A DNA stretch of 64,000 nt, taken from positions 27,499,028 to 27,563,027 of the forward strand of contig OY744608.1 of assembly GCA_963556255.1 (NCBI GenBank), written 5' to 3'. The notes beneath the pieces were generated by a model. The model saw nothing but the letters and a program-made list of their open reading frames with translations, made no database searches and was not told the origin of the DNA. The translations under genes were made by a program, and so were the position numbers. Below, piece by piece: positions 47,824 through 59,262 of this stretch. The stretch comes from Allolobophora icterica (lineage: Eukaryota > Annelida > Clitellata > Crassiclitellata > Lumbricidae). Each line of letters starts with the position of its first letter. The first letter of the stretch is position 1.

Positions 47824-48674
47824 CAGTCTTGTTGTCCTCGAGCCCAAGGTCTTGGTCTCGAGTGCACTCGAGTTCGTTTTTAAAAGTCTTGGACTTGGTC
47901 TTGATACTAAAAGTCTTGGTCTTGAGGTTCAAAGTCTTGGTCTTGGTCTTGAGGTTCACAGTCTTGGTCTTGGTCTCGCCAGACCAAGACCAAGACTCGG
48001 CTATCAATACGAACAGTCATTTAACACAACTCATGAATTTAAAAATTTATCAAGCCTGCTTGCGTCATACGACCAATATCTATGGACGAATTTTCACGGA
48101 TACAAGTCTTGTTGGTCAAGAAAACCTATCGGCAGGAGCAAGTTATGCTGTATCAGACGGTATGATAAACCATGTGAGGATTTCAAAAAGACTCACGATC
48201 TGTACATTTGCATCCAGAACTTGAAAAGCTACTGTGTGTATCGGCGACTTCAACACCTGTAGAACGCATTTTTTCACATTGCGAATTTTTTATGAGGCCC
48301 CGCAAGGCACGTCTTGGTCAGAAAATTCTTAGCGAATTGGTTTTTATAAAATACAAAAGGTATTTGGAATAGCACTTTTGCATGAAGGACTTTTGTAAAT
48401 ACGAATTCGGAATTCTCTGCAGTCTACATTTAAAGTTAATTTGCTTGAATAAAATAAAAGACTCATGTTTTCATTAAAATAGCGAGTATTCCGACTTGAC
48501 AATTTTTAGTTTAAAAATAGAAGACTTGACCTGATTGTGATTTTTTGGGTCTTGGTCTTGGTCTTGAGGTTCAAAGTTTTGGTCTTGGTCTCGAGGTTCA
48601 AAGTCTTGGTGTTGGTCTTGAGGTTTAAAGGCCTGGTCTTGGTCTTGAGATTTAAGGTCTTGACAACAAGACTG
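47824..48674 (+). mobile_element. hAT element, 851 bp, with CTTGGTCTTGG subterminal arrays
   Basis: Flanks GCTTTATC at 47816-47823 and GCTTTACC at 48675-48682 (7 of 8). Ends CAGTCTTGTTGTC in inverted orientation. Subterminal arrays of CTTGGTCTTGGTCTTGAGGT at 47880-47995 and 48548-48660. The centre holds the end of a hAT transposase on the plus strand: about 48249-48355 reads TSTPVERIFSHCEFFMRPRK and [15 protein letters not shown], the dimerisation domain. The catalytic core is missing. Confidence 0.88.
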
Positions 48675-48693
48675 GCTTTACCTCTCTCATGCA

Positions 48694-49019
<326 letters not shown>

Positions 49020-49084
49020 CTTCCTGCTGAAGCAAGAGGAGATAACTTAGAACAAGCCATCTGTTGCAAACGATGTATTACGCT

Positions 49085-49991
49085 CTTGCAACAGTTATAG
49101 TTGAGCTCTAAACTACATAAGTAATATAATAACGGGAATTCAAGTCAATCTCACACGAACATGTTTACACTACTATATAAAAAGGGGGTCAAACCTTGCA
49201 TTATGCATAGCGCATACCATTCGCAGATGGGTCATTATCGGAAAAGTGCAGAACTGATGTCCCATGACGGTTTTTTGAGTTTTTTTTAAAGATTATTTCT
49301 TCAAATTTTGTTGCCTATCCTTCAAAGAATGAGCAGATTAACATTTCCCATAATTGTCGTAGCTGCTAGATTTTGGAAATTTAGAAAAAAATTACTAAAT
49401 GTATACAAAATATCACTACCATCCTCTGTCCGACACGGTGTACAATGCATTAAATTCAGCTTTTACGCAAATTTATGGCATTACAACCTATAACAAAGGT
49501 ATAATATTATTTTGATTAACTAGTAGCTAGCATATGCAATGATGAAACATTTAGACTCATTTTCGTAATATTTATTTGTTTAGAGCCTATTTATACTTGT
49601 CCATAGAAATAAGCTTCATAGTCATCTCAATTTTTTGGAAGCCTACGACTTTTAGAGAACGTGCTTACTTGCTAAAAGAAAAACACCAGGAACAAGATAT
49701 TGTCAACTATTAATGGAATCACACAGATTTGTGTTCAAATTCATAACGTTTTATTTTTTATTTAATTTTTTGTGTTCTAAATTACAAAAAAGTAAATTTG
49801 TTTCATTAGCATCTAGTGCTGTATTTCCTGATTTAGGTAGATAACAACTATTTTTTTACACATTTCTGAAGGTTCCAGCCGACCTCTGGCAAATCGTAAG
49901 GCGACCCCCGTGGGGTCGCGACCCACAGGTTGAGAACCGCTGGTCTAGGGCATGCAGCTATGTCCGTGATCTATCCGGCCTCCGTGGTCTC
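49085..49991. other. Remnant of a hAT-like element, no intact gene
   Basis: Ends at about 49942 with GGGGTCGCGACCCACAGGTT and GAGAACCGCTG, a hAT-type terminus (inverted CAGCGGTTCTCAACC). A left partner was not found. The interior is AT-rich with no convincing transposase. 49943-49991 is the left flank of the gypsy element. Confidence 0.5.
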
Positions 49992-50878
49992 TGTCGCGTA
50001 ACTGCTACTTCCAGGTGACCGGACTTCTGTAAGGTGTTTCCGATAAGGCAGCAGACGGCTCGTGTCGCGACTTCAGGATGCCTCACGACCGTCGCTTATA
50101 TCCGTTGAGCTCGACTTCAGCTTTTTGGCTGAAGATTTAAAATAAGAAAAGACTGTATTTCGCTGTAAAGTTAAACTCTTTTATTTCACAACGACCGAAA
50201 TTCTTCTTTGTTCGACACTGTATCTCAAATAATAATACATCAAACTAGCGCTTGAAAACTTGTAAAATCCACGAAGAGTTACGATAACGATCCAAACGAA
50301 ATCCACGAGCGAACCTTCTTCACGACGAATAGGTCAGACGAGAGCGAACAGACGAGAAGCACACCGAACAAACGACGAGAGAGGTATGCTCTACACAAGG
50401 TCCTTATATACTTTTTGTTAGGCGACAAGTTACACTTCTGACGAACGTAAATTGCCCTAGGCGAACCGGCGAATGTCAGCCACCTTGCAAATCTGACTAA
50501 ATTCGTAGCTTATATTAACGAACATCAGCCAGACTTCCTACAGACAAAACTTAAATGGCGATCTAAATAGACTGCCAGAGCATCTAATATACACTAGCGC
50601 CAGCGAAAAGTCAGCCAGAATACATCCGGCGCAAGTACATGAATAATTCAACATATTTCTCAAACGCGAACATAGGAAAGTTCGTCAACAGTCTTAAGGC
50701 GTACATTCCTCATCACCCTAACACAATTTCTCCATACCATGGTAAAACAATGTCCGCCAAACACAACGGCGAATTTAACAGAGTTCTCCAAGTGAATAAT
50801 GTGCATGATAAGAACTAAAGAATCAGCCAAGCATTAAGCGCCAGACCAACTTAAAGGAGGGAACCCATCTCCGTTACA
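49992..50878 (-). repeat. 3' LTR of the gypsy element
   Basis: 887 bp. On the element strand it begins TGTAACGGAGATGG and ends GTTACGCGACA. A TATA-like GTATATAAGG lies at about 50411-50402 and AATAAA at about 50183-50178, both in the expected order. Confidence 0.95.
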
Positions 50879-50891
50879 CCCTCCTCCCACC
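50879..50891 (-). other. Polypurine tract of the gypsy element
   Basis: GGTGGGAGGAGGG directly abuts the 3' LTR on the element strand, the usual plus-strand primer position. Confidence 0.85.
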
Positions 50892-51012
50892 AAAAAGAAA
50901 GCCGAAGCCCTCTTCGGGTCATAATTAAGAGTCAATTAAGCAAACCTAAACAGTCAATATCGTAATGTATTTAAGTTTGTTTGCAATATATCAACCGATC
51001 AAAAATAGCAAT

Positions 51013-54000
51013 TTATTGAAATCGGACGGGTTTCGTTATCGTCCGCGGTGGCCTCGACGTCTCACTGGGTCCCTCTGGCGGCTGACCCGCCGTTGGCTCC
51101 GAGTCCTCTGAATCCTGCTCAATCGAAGACTCCTCATACGCCTTCAATTTGTCGACATGCGTAACAAATGGCTGCGTTTTCTTGGAACGTTGCACTAAAT
51201 AGTTCACAGGTCCACACTGTCGCAGGACGGTAAAAGGACTCGAGTACATCTTTGTCCATTTTGGAGTGCGGCCTTGAAATTTCCTTGGCGAAAACCACCA
51301 CACTTTATCTCCTGCGTTGAAAGCAATCGGACGAACACGAAGGTCATAATCGTGTTTCCGGCGTTCCGCAGCTCGTTTCAAGGACTCCCGAACTTCTCGG
51401 TAAGCCGTCTCCATTCTTTTGGCCATGTCCTCCACGTAGTCAACGTATGTGGTTCCAGCTGGCCAAGCTGAAGTGGGTCTCCCGTACACCAAGTCGATGG
51501 GAGCGCGCACTTCACGGGCGAAGAGGAGGTAGTTGGGCGAGTACCCGGTCACCTCATGAACGGAAGCCCGATAGGCGCCCAGCACATAGGGTAGGAACTC
51601 ATTCCAGTCCCGCTGATGGCTGCTAATAATTTTGCCTAGCATAGCGTTCATCGTTCGATGGAAACGCTCTATGAGCCCATTACAACTTGGGTGATAACTG
51701 CTTGTCCTCACCTTGTCTATTCCTAACAACCGACAAAGCTCCTTAAAAAGGTGGCTTTCAAAATTTGTACCCTGATCCGTGAGAAATTGTAGGAGTGCCC
51801 CATACCGGACAATCACTGTTTCTACTAGGGCTTTGGCAACTGAGCTAGCCTCTTGTTTATAGAGTGGCACTGCCTCTACAAATTTTGTAAAGTTATCCAT
51901 TATTGTAAGGATGTACTGGTGCCCCTTACGACTGCGTGGGTGTGGTCCGGTTATGTCTATGGACAACCGCTCCCATGGTTCCCCGGTGGGCAAAGGCTGT
52001 AAAGGGCCTTGCTGCGGAGGCTTACCTCTCCGATATTGACAACACTGCGGACAGCGTCGACAAAACCGCTGCACCTCCTGCGACCATCCAACCCAGTATG
52101 CCCTTCTCCTAATTTGCATCCTAGTCCTACGGATCCCTAGGTGCCCACCAGTTAATCCAGTATGCGCTAGCCTTAGCAACTCTTCGCGTAGAGACTTCGG
52201 CAATAGCAACTGCTCGACTCCATCTATGCGCTTCCTGTACATGACTCCGTCTTTCATGCACAAGCTTTCCTTCTGGTGCCAGTACACCTTAACAGTCGCG
52301 CTCTCATGCAGTATTTCAACAAGGTCAGGTACTCGTCCTCCTTCCTCTAACCACTGGCGTACTATCCTTAAGTCATGATCCTCTCTCTGTGCGTTCAGAA
52401 TAGGATCGCTATTCTCAGCCGTCGGTTCTGGCGTTGCAGTCACAACTTCCCTAGTGGCAGCTACAGCCAGCACTTCATCTTCAACTCCGCACTGCCTACA
52501 CGGCTTTCTTGAAAGGGCGTCAGCGTTTCCATGACGATGCCCCGGCCGGTGCAGGATCTCGAAATCAAATTCAGCCAATCTCTCCAGCCACATACCTTGC
52601 TGTCCTATAGGCTCTGGCGTCCTTTGTAAAGATTTAAGTGCAGCATGGTCTGTCCTCAACACAAAATGTCGGCCTAGCAGATACTGTCTATAGTACTTAG
52701 TGAAGTAGACAACAGCTAATAACTCTCGCCTGGTAACGCAGTACCGCTGTTCAGCTGCAGAAAGAAGCCGGCTGCCATATGCAATCACTCTCTCCTCTCC
52801 ATCAATATTCTGTGAAAGCACAGCCCCAATTCCGATGTCAGACGCATCGCAGTCTAACACATAAGCCATTCCTTCCTTAGGCAGCGTCAAGACCGGCGCC
52901 GTCGTCAACAACGCCTTAAGGCGGTCGAATGCCTCCTGACATTCCTCAGTCCAAGTAAACACATGACCCTTCTTAGTTAAGGCGAACAAAGGAGCAGCCA
53001 GCGATGAAAAATCTCTAACAAATTTCCTGTAATAGGAGCAGAGGCCTAAAAATGCGCGAACCTCTCTTAATTTACTAGGAACCGGCCACTCAGTAACCTC
53101 AGAGATTTTTGACGGATCCACTGATACTCCATCTGGCGACACTATATGTCCCAGGAAACCAACCGTTCTGCGCAATAGCCGGCACTTACTCGGCTTCAGC
53201 TTTAAATTCGCCTCCCTCAGCCTTTGCAGTATTTGTTCCAACCTCTCTAGATGCTGATCAATGTCTTTTCCAAAGATGATAACATCATTTAAGTACACTA
53301 GGCACGTTTCAAAATTCAATCCAGAAAGGACAAGGTCCATAAGTCTTTGAAACGTCGCCGGAGCGTTACACAATCCATAGGGCATCACAGTCCATCTAAA
53401 TGTTCCTCTCCGAGTGACGAAAGCAGATTTATCCGAATCCTTCGGATCCAAACCAACCTGATGATATCCACTTCGGAGGTCCAGCGTACTATACCAGCTA
53501 GCTCCTGACAGCGCATCCAAACACTCGTCACAACGAGGCAGAGGATACGAATCCTTCTTCGTCTTCTCATTTAGGCCTCTATAATCGATGCAAAATCTCA
53601 TCGATCCATCTTTCTTTCTTGCTAAGACAATATTGGCTGCCCACTCGCTCGCTGCAGGCTCTATGATCCCATCTGCCAGCATCTGCTCTAGTTGGTTATC
53701 AATCACCTCCCTATACGCAAAAGGTTGCCGTCTCAGCGGTTGCCGCACAGGAGCAGCACTCCCTGTGTCTATACGATGCATAGCAGCTGACGTTCTTCCG
53801 ATGTCTCGCTCATTCTGTGAAAATACATCATGGTATTCATCCAACAACTTACTCAAACGTTCTCTCGCATCTGCCGGCACTTCCTCTGGGATGTCACTCA
53901 TCAAAACATCTTTGACACCTGTGGCCTCCTTACTTACCTTATCTTCCATCCTATGCTCACGAGATTGTACATGTACTGGGTGCAACCCCCCTAATGGCTT

Positions 54001-55815
54001 GTCTTTTTCTAGCTTGACTACTTCCTCCGTCAAATTAATTATGCGGATTTGCGGTGTGCCAGCGCCCTCCCCTACAAGTACTCGGGCAACATGGACTCCC
54101 GGCTGAAGCTCTCTGGCTTCAGTCATCCAAGCCTGTGCCGTCTGGTTCAAATCCAAATATAGGGTTTTTGCGCTGATATCTTGTTGGCACTTCGGCGGAA
54201 CAATTACCTCTTCCGCGATTATTACCCGTCTGCACCATGCAGATCCATTACCCTTTACTAGGGGAACCCTTTTCCGTCCAACAAAAAGCGCACCAGTCCC
54301 AAAACCCAAGCGGCAGCGGTGTTGTCGAAGCCAGTCCATGCCCAGTATTGCCTCAGAAACCAAAAATGTTGTAGTTAAAGCAAACCCACGCCACATCTTA
54401 AGTGGTACCGTGACCTCCCCTAGGACATTAATTTCCGTCCCGTTAGCAGCCATCAAGCAGCGAGTACAAGGTTTAAGTTCTAACCCTTCAACAGCTGACA
54501 AAGGCACAAGGCTCACCTCCGAACCGGTGTCGATCAGGCACAGCTGGGTCCTTCCTTCGATGGATCCCCGAATGTAGATTGCGTTGTTGCTGGCTCTGTT
54601 GGACGTCCGAGAGCGCGTGGTGTGGTTCACTGCGGCGTCTCCGTCAGCTACTTGCTCCTCCGGTCCGGCGGTGGTGGCGTTAGGAGTGCGATTGGCGAAC
54701 CGTCGTCGTCCCTGACGACAGTCCCGAACGATGTGGCAAGGACGACCACACCCGAAGCAGACCGCTGTCCGGCCATAGGTAGGCCGGTTCGACGATGAGT
54801 TGGTGGCTCCATGGTTGGCATCGAGGTTCGCTTCTTGGAGCCTCGGCGCGTTGCTCGTCCAACTCTCGAATTGTCGGTCGATCCGTGCTTCGATCTCCCG
54901 TTGCCATCTCTTCTGCTCTTCCCTCTGCGTTGCCAGGAACCGGTCCAGTTGAGATTGGAGTTGACTTGCAGCGTCGGCCTCGGCGGTCCCGCGCACACGA
55001 TCGGGCGGTCTCCGCCGATCCACCGACTCAGACGTTCTTTGGTAGGCTTCCAGTCGTAGAGCTGTGCGATATGCCTCGTCTAACGTCTTCGGTTCGCGTT
55101 CCCGAACTTTCAGCGACAGCTCTCGATCTCGTAGGGCCTCCAGGAAAGCGTCTTTCGCGACTATCTCGGTAGTCTCGTTCGATGGTACTGGGTAGGCCAG
55201 CACCACCAATCTTCGTATGTCATGAAGAAGGGTACTCAACGTCTCATCTTGGCGTTGACGACGGTAGTACAACTGCGCTCTGAAGGTCTCCGCTTGCCCC
55301 TCAGTGCCGTATCGTTGTCGCAGACGCACCACAAGTTCTTCGTACGTGACATCGGGTTGCGAACCGAAGTCCCATAGCAACTGGGTCGCCGCCTTGTCCA
55401 AAGCGCACCGCAGGTAATCGACCTTGTCCTCCGGAGTCCATGCATTGTGCCGTGCGCAAACCTCAAATTGTGTAAGGAAGGAGTCCAACGACCCCGTCCC
55501 GTCGAACTTCCCCGGCTTCATCGGTGCCTTCTGATAGACGAGAACCACACCGGCGTTCTCCAGCGGCTTCGGCGTACTTGGCAGCTGCCTTTTGATGCGC
55601 GACGGTTTCGGCTTCGTCGATCCCGGCTCGTCAAAGTCAATGCTTTCCAGCAGTTGGTCCGGGTCGAAGGTGGCCCTCTTCGACGTCTTGTTCGCCGCAG
55701 GGGTCGACGTACTTGGCTGCAAGGGCGTCGGTTCTCCCACGTCCACTAACGAGTAAATTATCGTTCGCTCTTCGTCCGTCATTTTCGCTCGAGAGAAGAA
55801 ATCTTGAAAAGTCAC
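51013..55815 (-). CDS. Gypsy gag-pol polyprotein, 1600 residues, RT motif YLND
   Basis: A single open frame. Residues about 95-260 are a retrotransposon gag domain (PGKFDGTGSLDSFLTQFEVC). 353-366 is a CCHC knuckle (CFGCGRPCHIVRDC). The aspartic protease has IDTGSEVSLVP at 428-438. RT spans about 700-880 (FCIDYRGLNEKT, LDLRSGYHQV, MPYGLCNAPATFQ). RNase H spans about 985-1095 (LDCDASDIGIGAVL, TRRELLAVV, LRTDHAALKSL). Integrase has a zinc finger (H1218, H1225, C1252, C1255), catalytic D1287, D1347 and E1383, and a GPY/F-type module (GPVNYLV) near 1535. Oddity: the RT active site at 841-844 reads YLND, with Asn for the first catalytic Asp, codon AAT at 53289-53287. Start chosen at 55815, 83 nt past the LTR; a second Met is at residue 12. 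Fusion of gag and pol in one frame is common in this group. Confidence 0.96.
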   Translation of the reverse strand: MTFQDFFSRAKMTDEERTIIYSLVDVGEPTPLQPSTSTPAANKTSKRATFDPDQLLESIDFDEPGSTKPKPSRIKRQLPSTPKPLENAGVVLVYQKAPMKPGKFDGTGSLDSFLTQFEVCARHNAWTPEDKVDYLRCALDKAATQLLWDFGSQPDVTYEELVVRLRQRYGTEGQAETFRAQLYYRRQRQDETLSTLLHDIRRLVVLAYPVPSNETTEIVAKDAFLEALRDRELSLKVREREPKTLDEAYRTALRLEAYQRTSESVDRRRPPDRVRGTAEADAASQLQSQLDRFLATQREEQKRWQREIEARIDRQFESWTSNAPRLQEANLDANHGATNSSSNRPTYGRTAVCFGCGRPCHIVRDCRQGRRRFANRTPNATTAGPEEQVADGDAAVNHTTRSRTSNRASNNAIYIRGSIEGRTQLCLIDTGSEVSLVPLSAVEGLELKPCTRCLMAANGTEINVLGEVTVPLKMWRGFALTTTFLVSEAILGMDWLRQHRCRLGFGTGALFVGRKRVPLVKGNGSAWCRRVIIAEEVIVPPKCQQDISAKTLYLDLNQTAQAWMTEARELQPGVHVARVLVGEGAGTPQIRIINLTEEVVKLEKDKPLGGLHPVHVQSREHRMEDKVSKEATGVKDVLMSDIPEEVPADARERLSKLLDEYHDVFSQNERDIGRTSAAMHRIDTGSAAPVRQPLRRQPFAYREVIDNQLEQMLADGIIEPAASEWAANIVLARKKDGSMRFCIDYRGLNEKTKKDSYPLPRCDECLDALSGASWYSTLDLRSGYHQVGLDPKDSDKSAFVTRRGTFRWTVMPYGLCNAPATFQRLMDLVLSGLNFETCLVYLNDVIIFGKDIDQHLERLEQILQRLREANLKLKPSKCRLLRRTVGFLGHIVSPDGVSVDPSKISEVTEWPVPSKLREVRAFLGLCSYYRKFVRDFSSLAAPLFALTKKGHVFTWTEECQEAFDRLKALLTTAPVLTLPKEGMAYVLDCDASDIGIGAVLSQNIDGEERVIAYGSRLLSAAEQRYCVTRRELLAVVYFTKYYRQYLLGRHFVLRTDHAALKSLQRTPEPIGQQGMWLERLAEFDFEILHRPGHRHGNADALSRKPCRQCGVEDEVLAVAATREVVTATPEPTAENSDPILNAQREDHDLRIVRQWLEEGGRVPDLVEILHESATVKVYWHQKESLCMKDGVMYRKRIDGVEQLLLPKSLREELLRLAHTGLTGGHLGIRRTRMQIRRRAYWVGWSQEVQRFCRRCPQCCQYRRGKPPQQGPLQPLPTGEPWERLSIDITGPHPRSRKGHQYILTIMDNFTKFVEAVPLYKQEASSVAKALVETVIVRYGALLQFLTDQGTNFESHLFKELCRLLGIDKVRTSSYHPSCNGLIERFHRTMNAMLGKIISSHQRDWNEFLPYVLGAYRASVHEVTGYSPNYLLFAREVRAPIDLVYGRPTSAWPAGTTYVDYVEDMAKRMETAYREVRESLKRAAERRKHDYDLRVRPIAFNAGDKVWWFSPRKFQGRTPKWTKMYSSPFTVLRQCGPVNYLVQRSKKTQPFVTHVDKLKAYEESSIEQDSEDSEPTAGQPPEGPSETSRPPRTITKPVRFQ

Positions 55816-55877
55816 TCACCAGTCGTCAAATCCAGTGAATTTCCGGCGAACAGTCTTTTTCCGAACAGAATCGTAAA

Positions 55878-55895
55878 CCCGTACTTCTGGTACCA
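55878..55895 (-). other. Primer-binding site of the gypsy element
   Basis: TGGTACCAGAAGTACGGG begins 3 nt after the 5' LTR on the element strand. It starts with TGG as expected for pairing with a tRNA CCA end. The tRNA was not identified. Confidence 0.75.
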
Positions 55896-55898
55896 ATT

Positions 55899-56785
55899 TG
55901 TCGCGTAACTACTACTTCCAGGTGACCGGACTTCTGTAAGGTGTTTCCGATAAGGCAGCAGACGGCTCGTGTCGCGACTTCAGGATGCCTCACGACCGTC
56001 GCTTATATCCGTTGAGCTCGACTTCAGCTTTTTGGCTGAAGATTTAAAATAAGAAAAGACTGTATTTCGCTGTAAAGTTAAACTCTTTTATTTCACAACG
56101 ACCGAAATTCTTCTTTGTTCGACACTGTATCTCAAATAATAATACATCAAACTAGCGCTTGAAAACTTGTAAAATCCACGAAGAGTTACGATAACGATCC
56201 AAACGAAATCCACGAGCGAACCTTCTTCACGACGAATAGGTCAGACGAGAGCGAACAGACGAGAAGCACACCGAACAAACGACGAGAGAGGTATGCTCTA
56301 CACAAGGTCCTTATATACTTTTTGTTAGGCGACAAGTTACACTTCTGACGAACGTAAATTGCCCTAGGCGAACCGGCGAATGTCAGCCACCTTGCAAATC
56401 TGACTAAATTCATAGCTTATATTAACGAACATCAGCCAGACTTCCTACAGACAAAACTTAAATGGCGATCTAAATAGACTGCCAGAGCATCTAATATACA
56501 CTAGCGCCAGCGAAAAGTCAGCCAAAATACATCCGGCGCAAGTACATGAATAATTCAACATATTTCTCAAACGCGAACATAGGAAAGTTCGTCAACAGTC
56601 TTGAGGCGTACATTCCTCATCACCCTAACACAATTTCTCCATACCATGGTAAAACAATGTCCGCCAAACACAACGGCGAATTTAACAGAGTTCTCCAAGT
56701 GAATAATGTGCATGATAAGAACTAAAGAATCAGCCAAGCATTAAGCGCCAGACCAACTTAAAGGAGGGAACCCATCTCCGTTACA
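55899..56785 (-). repeat. 5' LTR of the gypsy element
   Basis: 887 bp, nearly identical to the other LTR. Differences seen by eye: ACTACT against ACTGCT near the inner end, ATTCATAG against ATTCGTAG, GCCAAAAT against GCCAGAAT, CTTGAGG against CTTAAGG. Confidence 0.95.
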
Positions 56786-57351
56786 TCTCGCAGAGGACTT
56801 AGCAAACCAGTCCAATAGCTTATTAACGCCAATAAACACAAACAGAATATCTTTTCAGTATCACGAATAACTTCTGTGGCGCCAGCCTACAATGTCATGA
56901 AACTTAATCGACTTATAATACCAACTCATGCACACAACGAAACTTTATGTCCGCTTCTTCTTCTCTCCTGCTACCTCCTTCTATTTGTATACTTTCTACA
57001 GCGCGCGAGTCCAGCGAGGAACACGCTGGAAAGTCAGCGCATGCGCACAAGCGGGACCAGCGCTGAGTCCCGGAGGACATGCGGGAAAGTCAGCGCATGC
57101 GCACAATGGGAGACAGCGCAGAGTCCCGAGGACACGTTGGATTCGTGGGAAAGTCAGAGCTTGCGCACAAGGCGGGACACAGCGCAGAAAAATTGCCACA
57201 ATAGGCTACAGGTTCAACCCCCCAGTGTTTATCAGTATCCCCCAGTAGACTCTTCATTGCACATCTCAGGGGGTCGTTTCCAATCGCCTCAGTTGCGCTA
57301 GTGTGGGTTACTAACAAAGTAATGCTCTGGTTTATTGTGAGATTTATGACC
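56786..57351. other. Non-coding flank with GC-rich triple repeat
   Basis: Right flank of the gypsy element. At 57020-57190 the block GGAAAGTCAGCGCATGCGCA recurs three times at 55-65 bp spacing, each followed by a CAGCGCWGAGTCCCG-like sequence. The ORFs over it have no family resemblance. Confidence 0.6.
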
Positions 57352-57359
57352 ATGTAAAC

Positions 57360-58204
57360 CAGGCATGGGCAACTTCTTTTAACTGAGGGCCGACTTAAGA
57401 TTTTAAGGGCAGCTCAGGGGCCGCATGCCAATCGCGGGCTAATTTTTGCAGATGCACTTGCCCAAGAAAACAAGACAATATTAATTTTATTCAAACTAAC
57501 TATTGCGATATAACCGTTACGGTAAAAGTTATGCTAAACTAAATGAAGATAATTTTTATGATGAACACATTATCCTAAATAGGCCTACCTACAGTTCTAC
57601 ACTACAATAAAATACTAAATATGTTAAAAGTTTCTTCAGTTAAAAAAATACATAAAACTGTTAGTGTACAATGTATCCATTTGCTTGGTGTGCTATATTT
57701 AATCATTAATGTGAAATCTGACACTTCTCACGACACAGTTTATCCAGTATGGTTGCTTTAATGTTCGAAGTGGCAATTCAAATTTCATTGGAAAGATTTT
57801 CATTTGTTAGTCTGCATCTGATTCTGCATTTTGTTAGTTTCATCTTTGAGAAGAACTGTTCACAAATATAGGTGCTTGGAAACAGTGCAACCATCTTCAG
57901 GGCATGAAATCTAAGTGAAGATGGCTTCCAAAGTTTCGAACCTACCCAATCTGTGGTATTGTTTCATGCAGAAAGTAATTACATTGATGAATGAGTAGCG
58001 AACTAGTTGACTAGACTAGAGGCTGGATTCTTAATAAATAAGAAACAGATGTTTTAATCTCGGCCTACGTACAGAGATCCAGACATTCATGTACGGCGGA
58101 TAAAAGTGCCAGATACAATGCTAATATTAAAGACATGTCAAGGGCCGGTTGAAAAGTCCCCGGGGGCCGGATCCGGCCCGCGGGCCGTATGTTGCCCACC
58201 CCTG
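57360..58204 (-). mobile_element. hAT element, 845 bp, TSD ATGTAAAC
   Basis: Exact 8-bp duplications at 57352-57359 and 58205-58212. Ends CAGGCATGGGCAACTTC and, inverted, CAGGGGTGGGCAACATAC. The minus strand at 57880-57706 reads TYICEQFFSKMKLTKCRIRC and RLTNENLSNEI, then, after a stop, IATSNIKATILDKLCREKCQ: the C-terminal dimerisation domain of a GTF2IRD2/ZBED-like hAT transposase. The N-terminal and catalytic parts are gone. Confidence 0.92.
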
Positions 58205-58244
58205 ATGTAAACTGTATACTAATAAATTTGGTGATGTCATCACT

Positions 58245-58960
58245 TGTCGCGTGAGGAGATCGACAACAACGACGAGATGGCATCATCATTATGATGTAAG
58301 CGTCGTTGCCGGTCGAGATAGGATGTTGACGGACGAAAAGCCAGTCTCCACTTGGGCAACAATGAAGGCAGCGAGGCCCAGGTGTAATCGGACACCACAC
58401 AGCCAAGGTGTAATAGGACACCTCGCGGCTATGGTGTAACCAGACACCGCCCGCGCTGCAGGCGAGCGACGACCCGCGTATCGAGGAGCAATCTGACACT
58501 AATTGACGATAGCTTGACGTGGGGAGGGGGGCTGACTGATGCACGCTGGAGTTCCTACTTAACAGAAGGGAACGGAGAACACGGGACTTGTACTGCTGAC
58601 GAACGCGACGTGTGAACATCGGTCGAGCGAGAAACATCGGGAGGAACGACCAGCGGGGCGGCAGAGTATAGTCCGTCAGATTCAGAGACTGACGCGAAAG
58701 AACGATCTGTAGTTAGGCTGTACGAAGCAACATTTGAGATAGTCCGATTTAATATCTAAACGCTTTAATACTACGTGGAAGTTCCCGTAGAGTTAGTGTA
58801 TATATATTTGTTTCTTTAATTAAATTCATTTATTAATTAAACAAAGTTCGTCGTGAATCTTCGATAGAAAAGTTAGGCACGTTAAATAAAAGTGCAAGTA
58901 AAAGAACAAGCAATCGAGGGTCGACATCAACACACGACAGGGCGACCTCCGATTGCGACA
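58245..58960 (+). repeat. 5' LTR (716 bp) of the PR-IN element
   Basis: Start set by the TCACT duplication and TG, end by CA directly before a primer-binding site. Its last 47 bases (GGGTCGACATCAACA and CACGACAGGGCGACC) recur at 61742-61795 with an 11-bp insertion. Confidence 0.88.
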
Positions 58961-58961
58961 T

Positions 58962-58979
58962 TGGCGCAGTCGACAGGGT
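58962..58979 (+). other. Primer-binding site of the PR-IN element
   Basis: TGGCGCAGTCGACAGGGT one base after the 5' LTR, starting with TGG. The tRNA was not identified. Confidence 0.75.
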
Positions 58980-59262
58980 TTTTCAACTGAAGACGTCACG
59001 ACGAAGAGCGGAACCGGAAACGGAAAGAGGAATCTCAACAGATCGGGACCAGCGGCGAATACAACCCTTCGCAACTGGAGAAATCGAGTGCCGGACTCCG
59101 AAGACGAAGGACTCGAAGGAACCGACAGCAACAGGCAAGGACGAGGAACAAGAGCGCCAACGGACGACCGACCATCGCTAGCAACGACGGACGGGAGTGG
59201 CAACGGAGGACAGCGGATCAGCCAAGATACCAAAAGACGGAGCTCGCTCGACGTATCAGAGG

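Larger units (their letters stand above)
49992..56785 (-). mobile_element. Ty3/gypsy LTR retrotransposon, 6.8 kb, TSD TCTC
   Basis: Complete element on the minus strand: two 887-bp LTRs (49992-50878 and 55899-56785) starting TG and ending CA, a 4-bp target duplication TCTC (49988-49991 and 56786-56789), a primer-binding site, one gag-pol ORF of 1600 codons, and a polypurine tract. By eye the LTRs differ at about four positions, so the insertion is young. It lies in intron 1 of gene B, in the same orientation as the gene. No envelope-like ORF is present. Confidence 0.97.

Noticed and set aside
53588..55749. Several 100-172 codon ORFs on the plus strand
   Set aside because: They are antisense shadows of the gypsy gag-pol frame.
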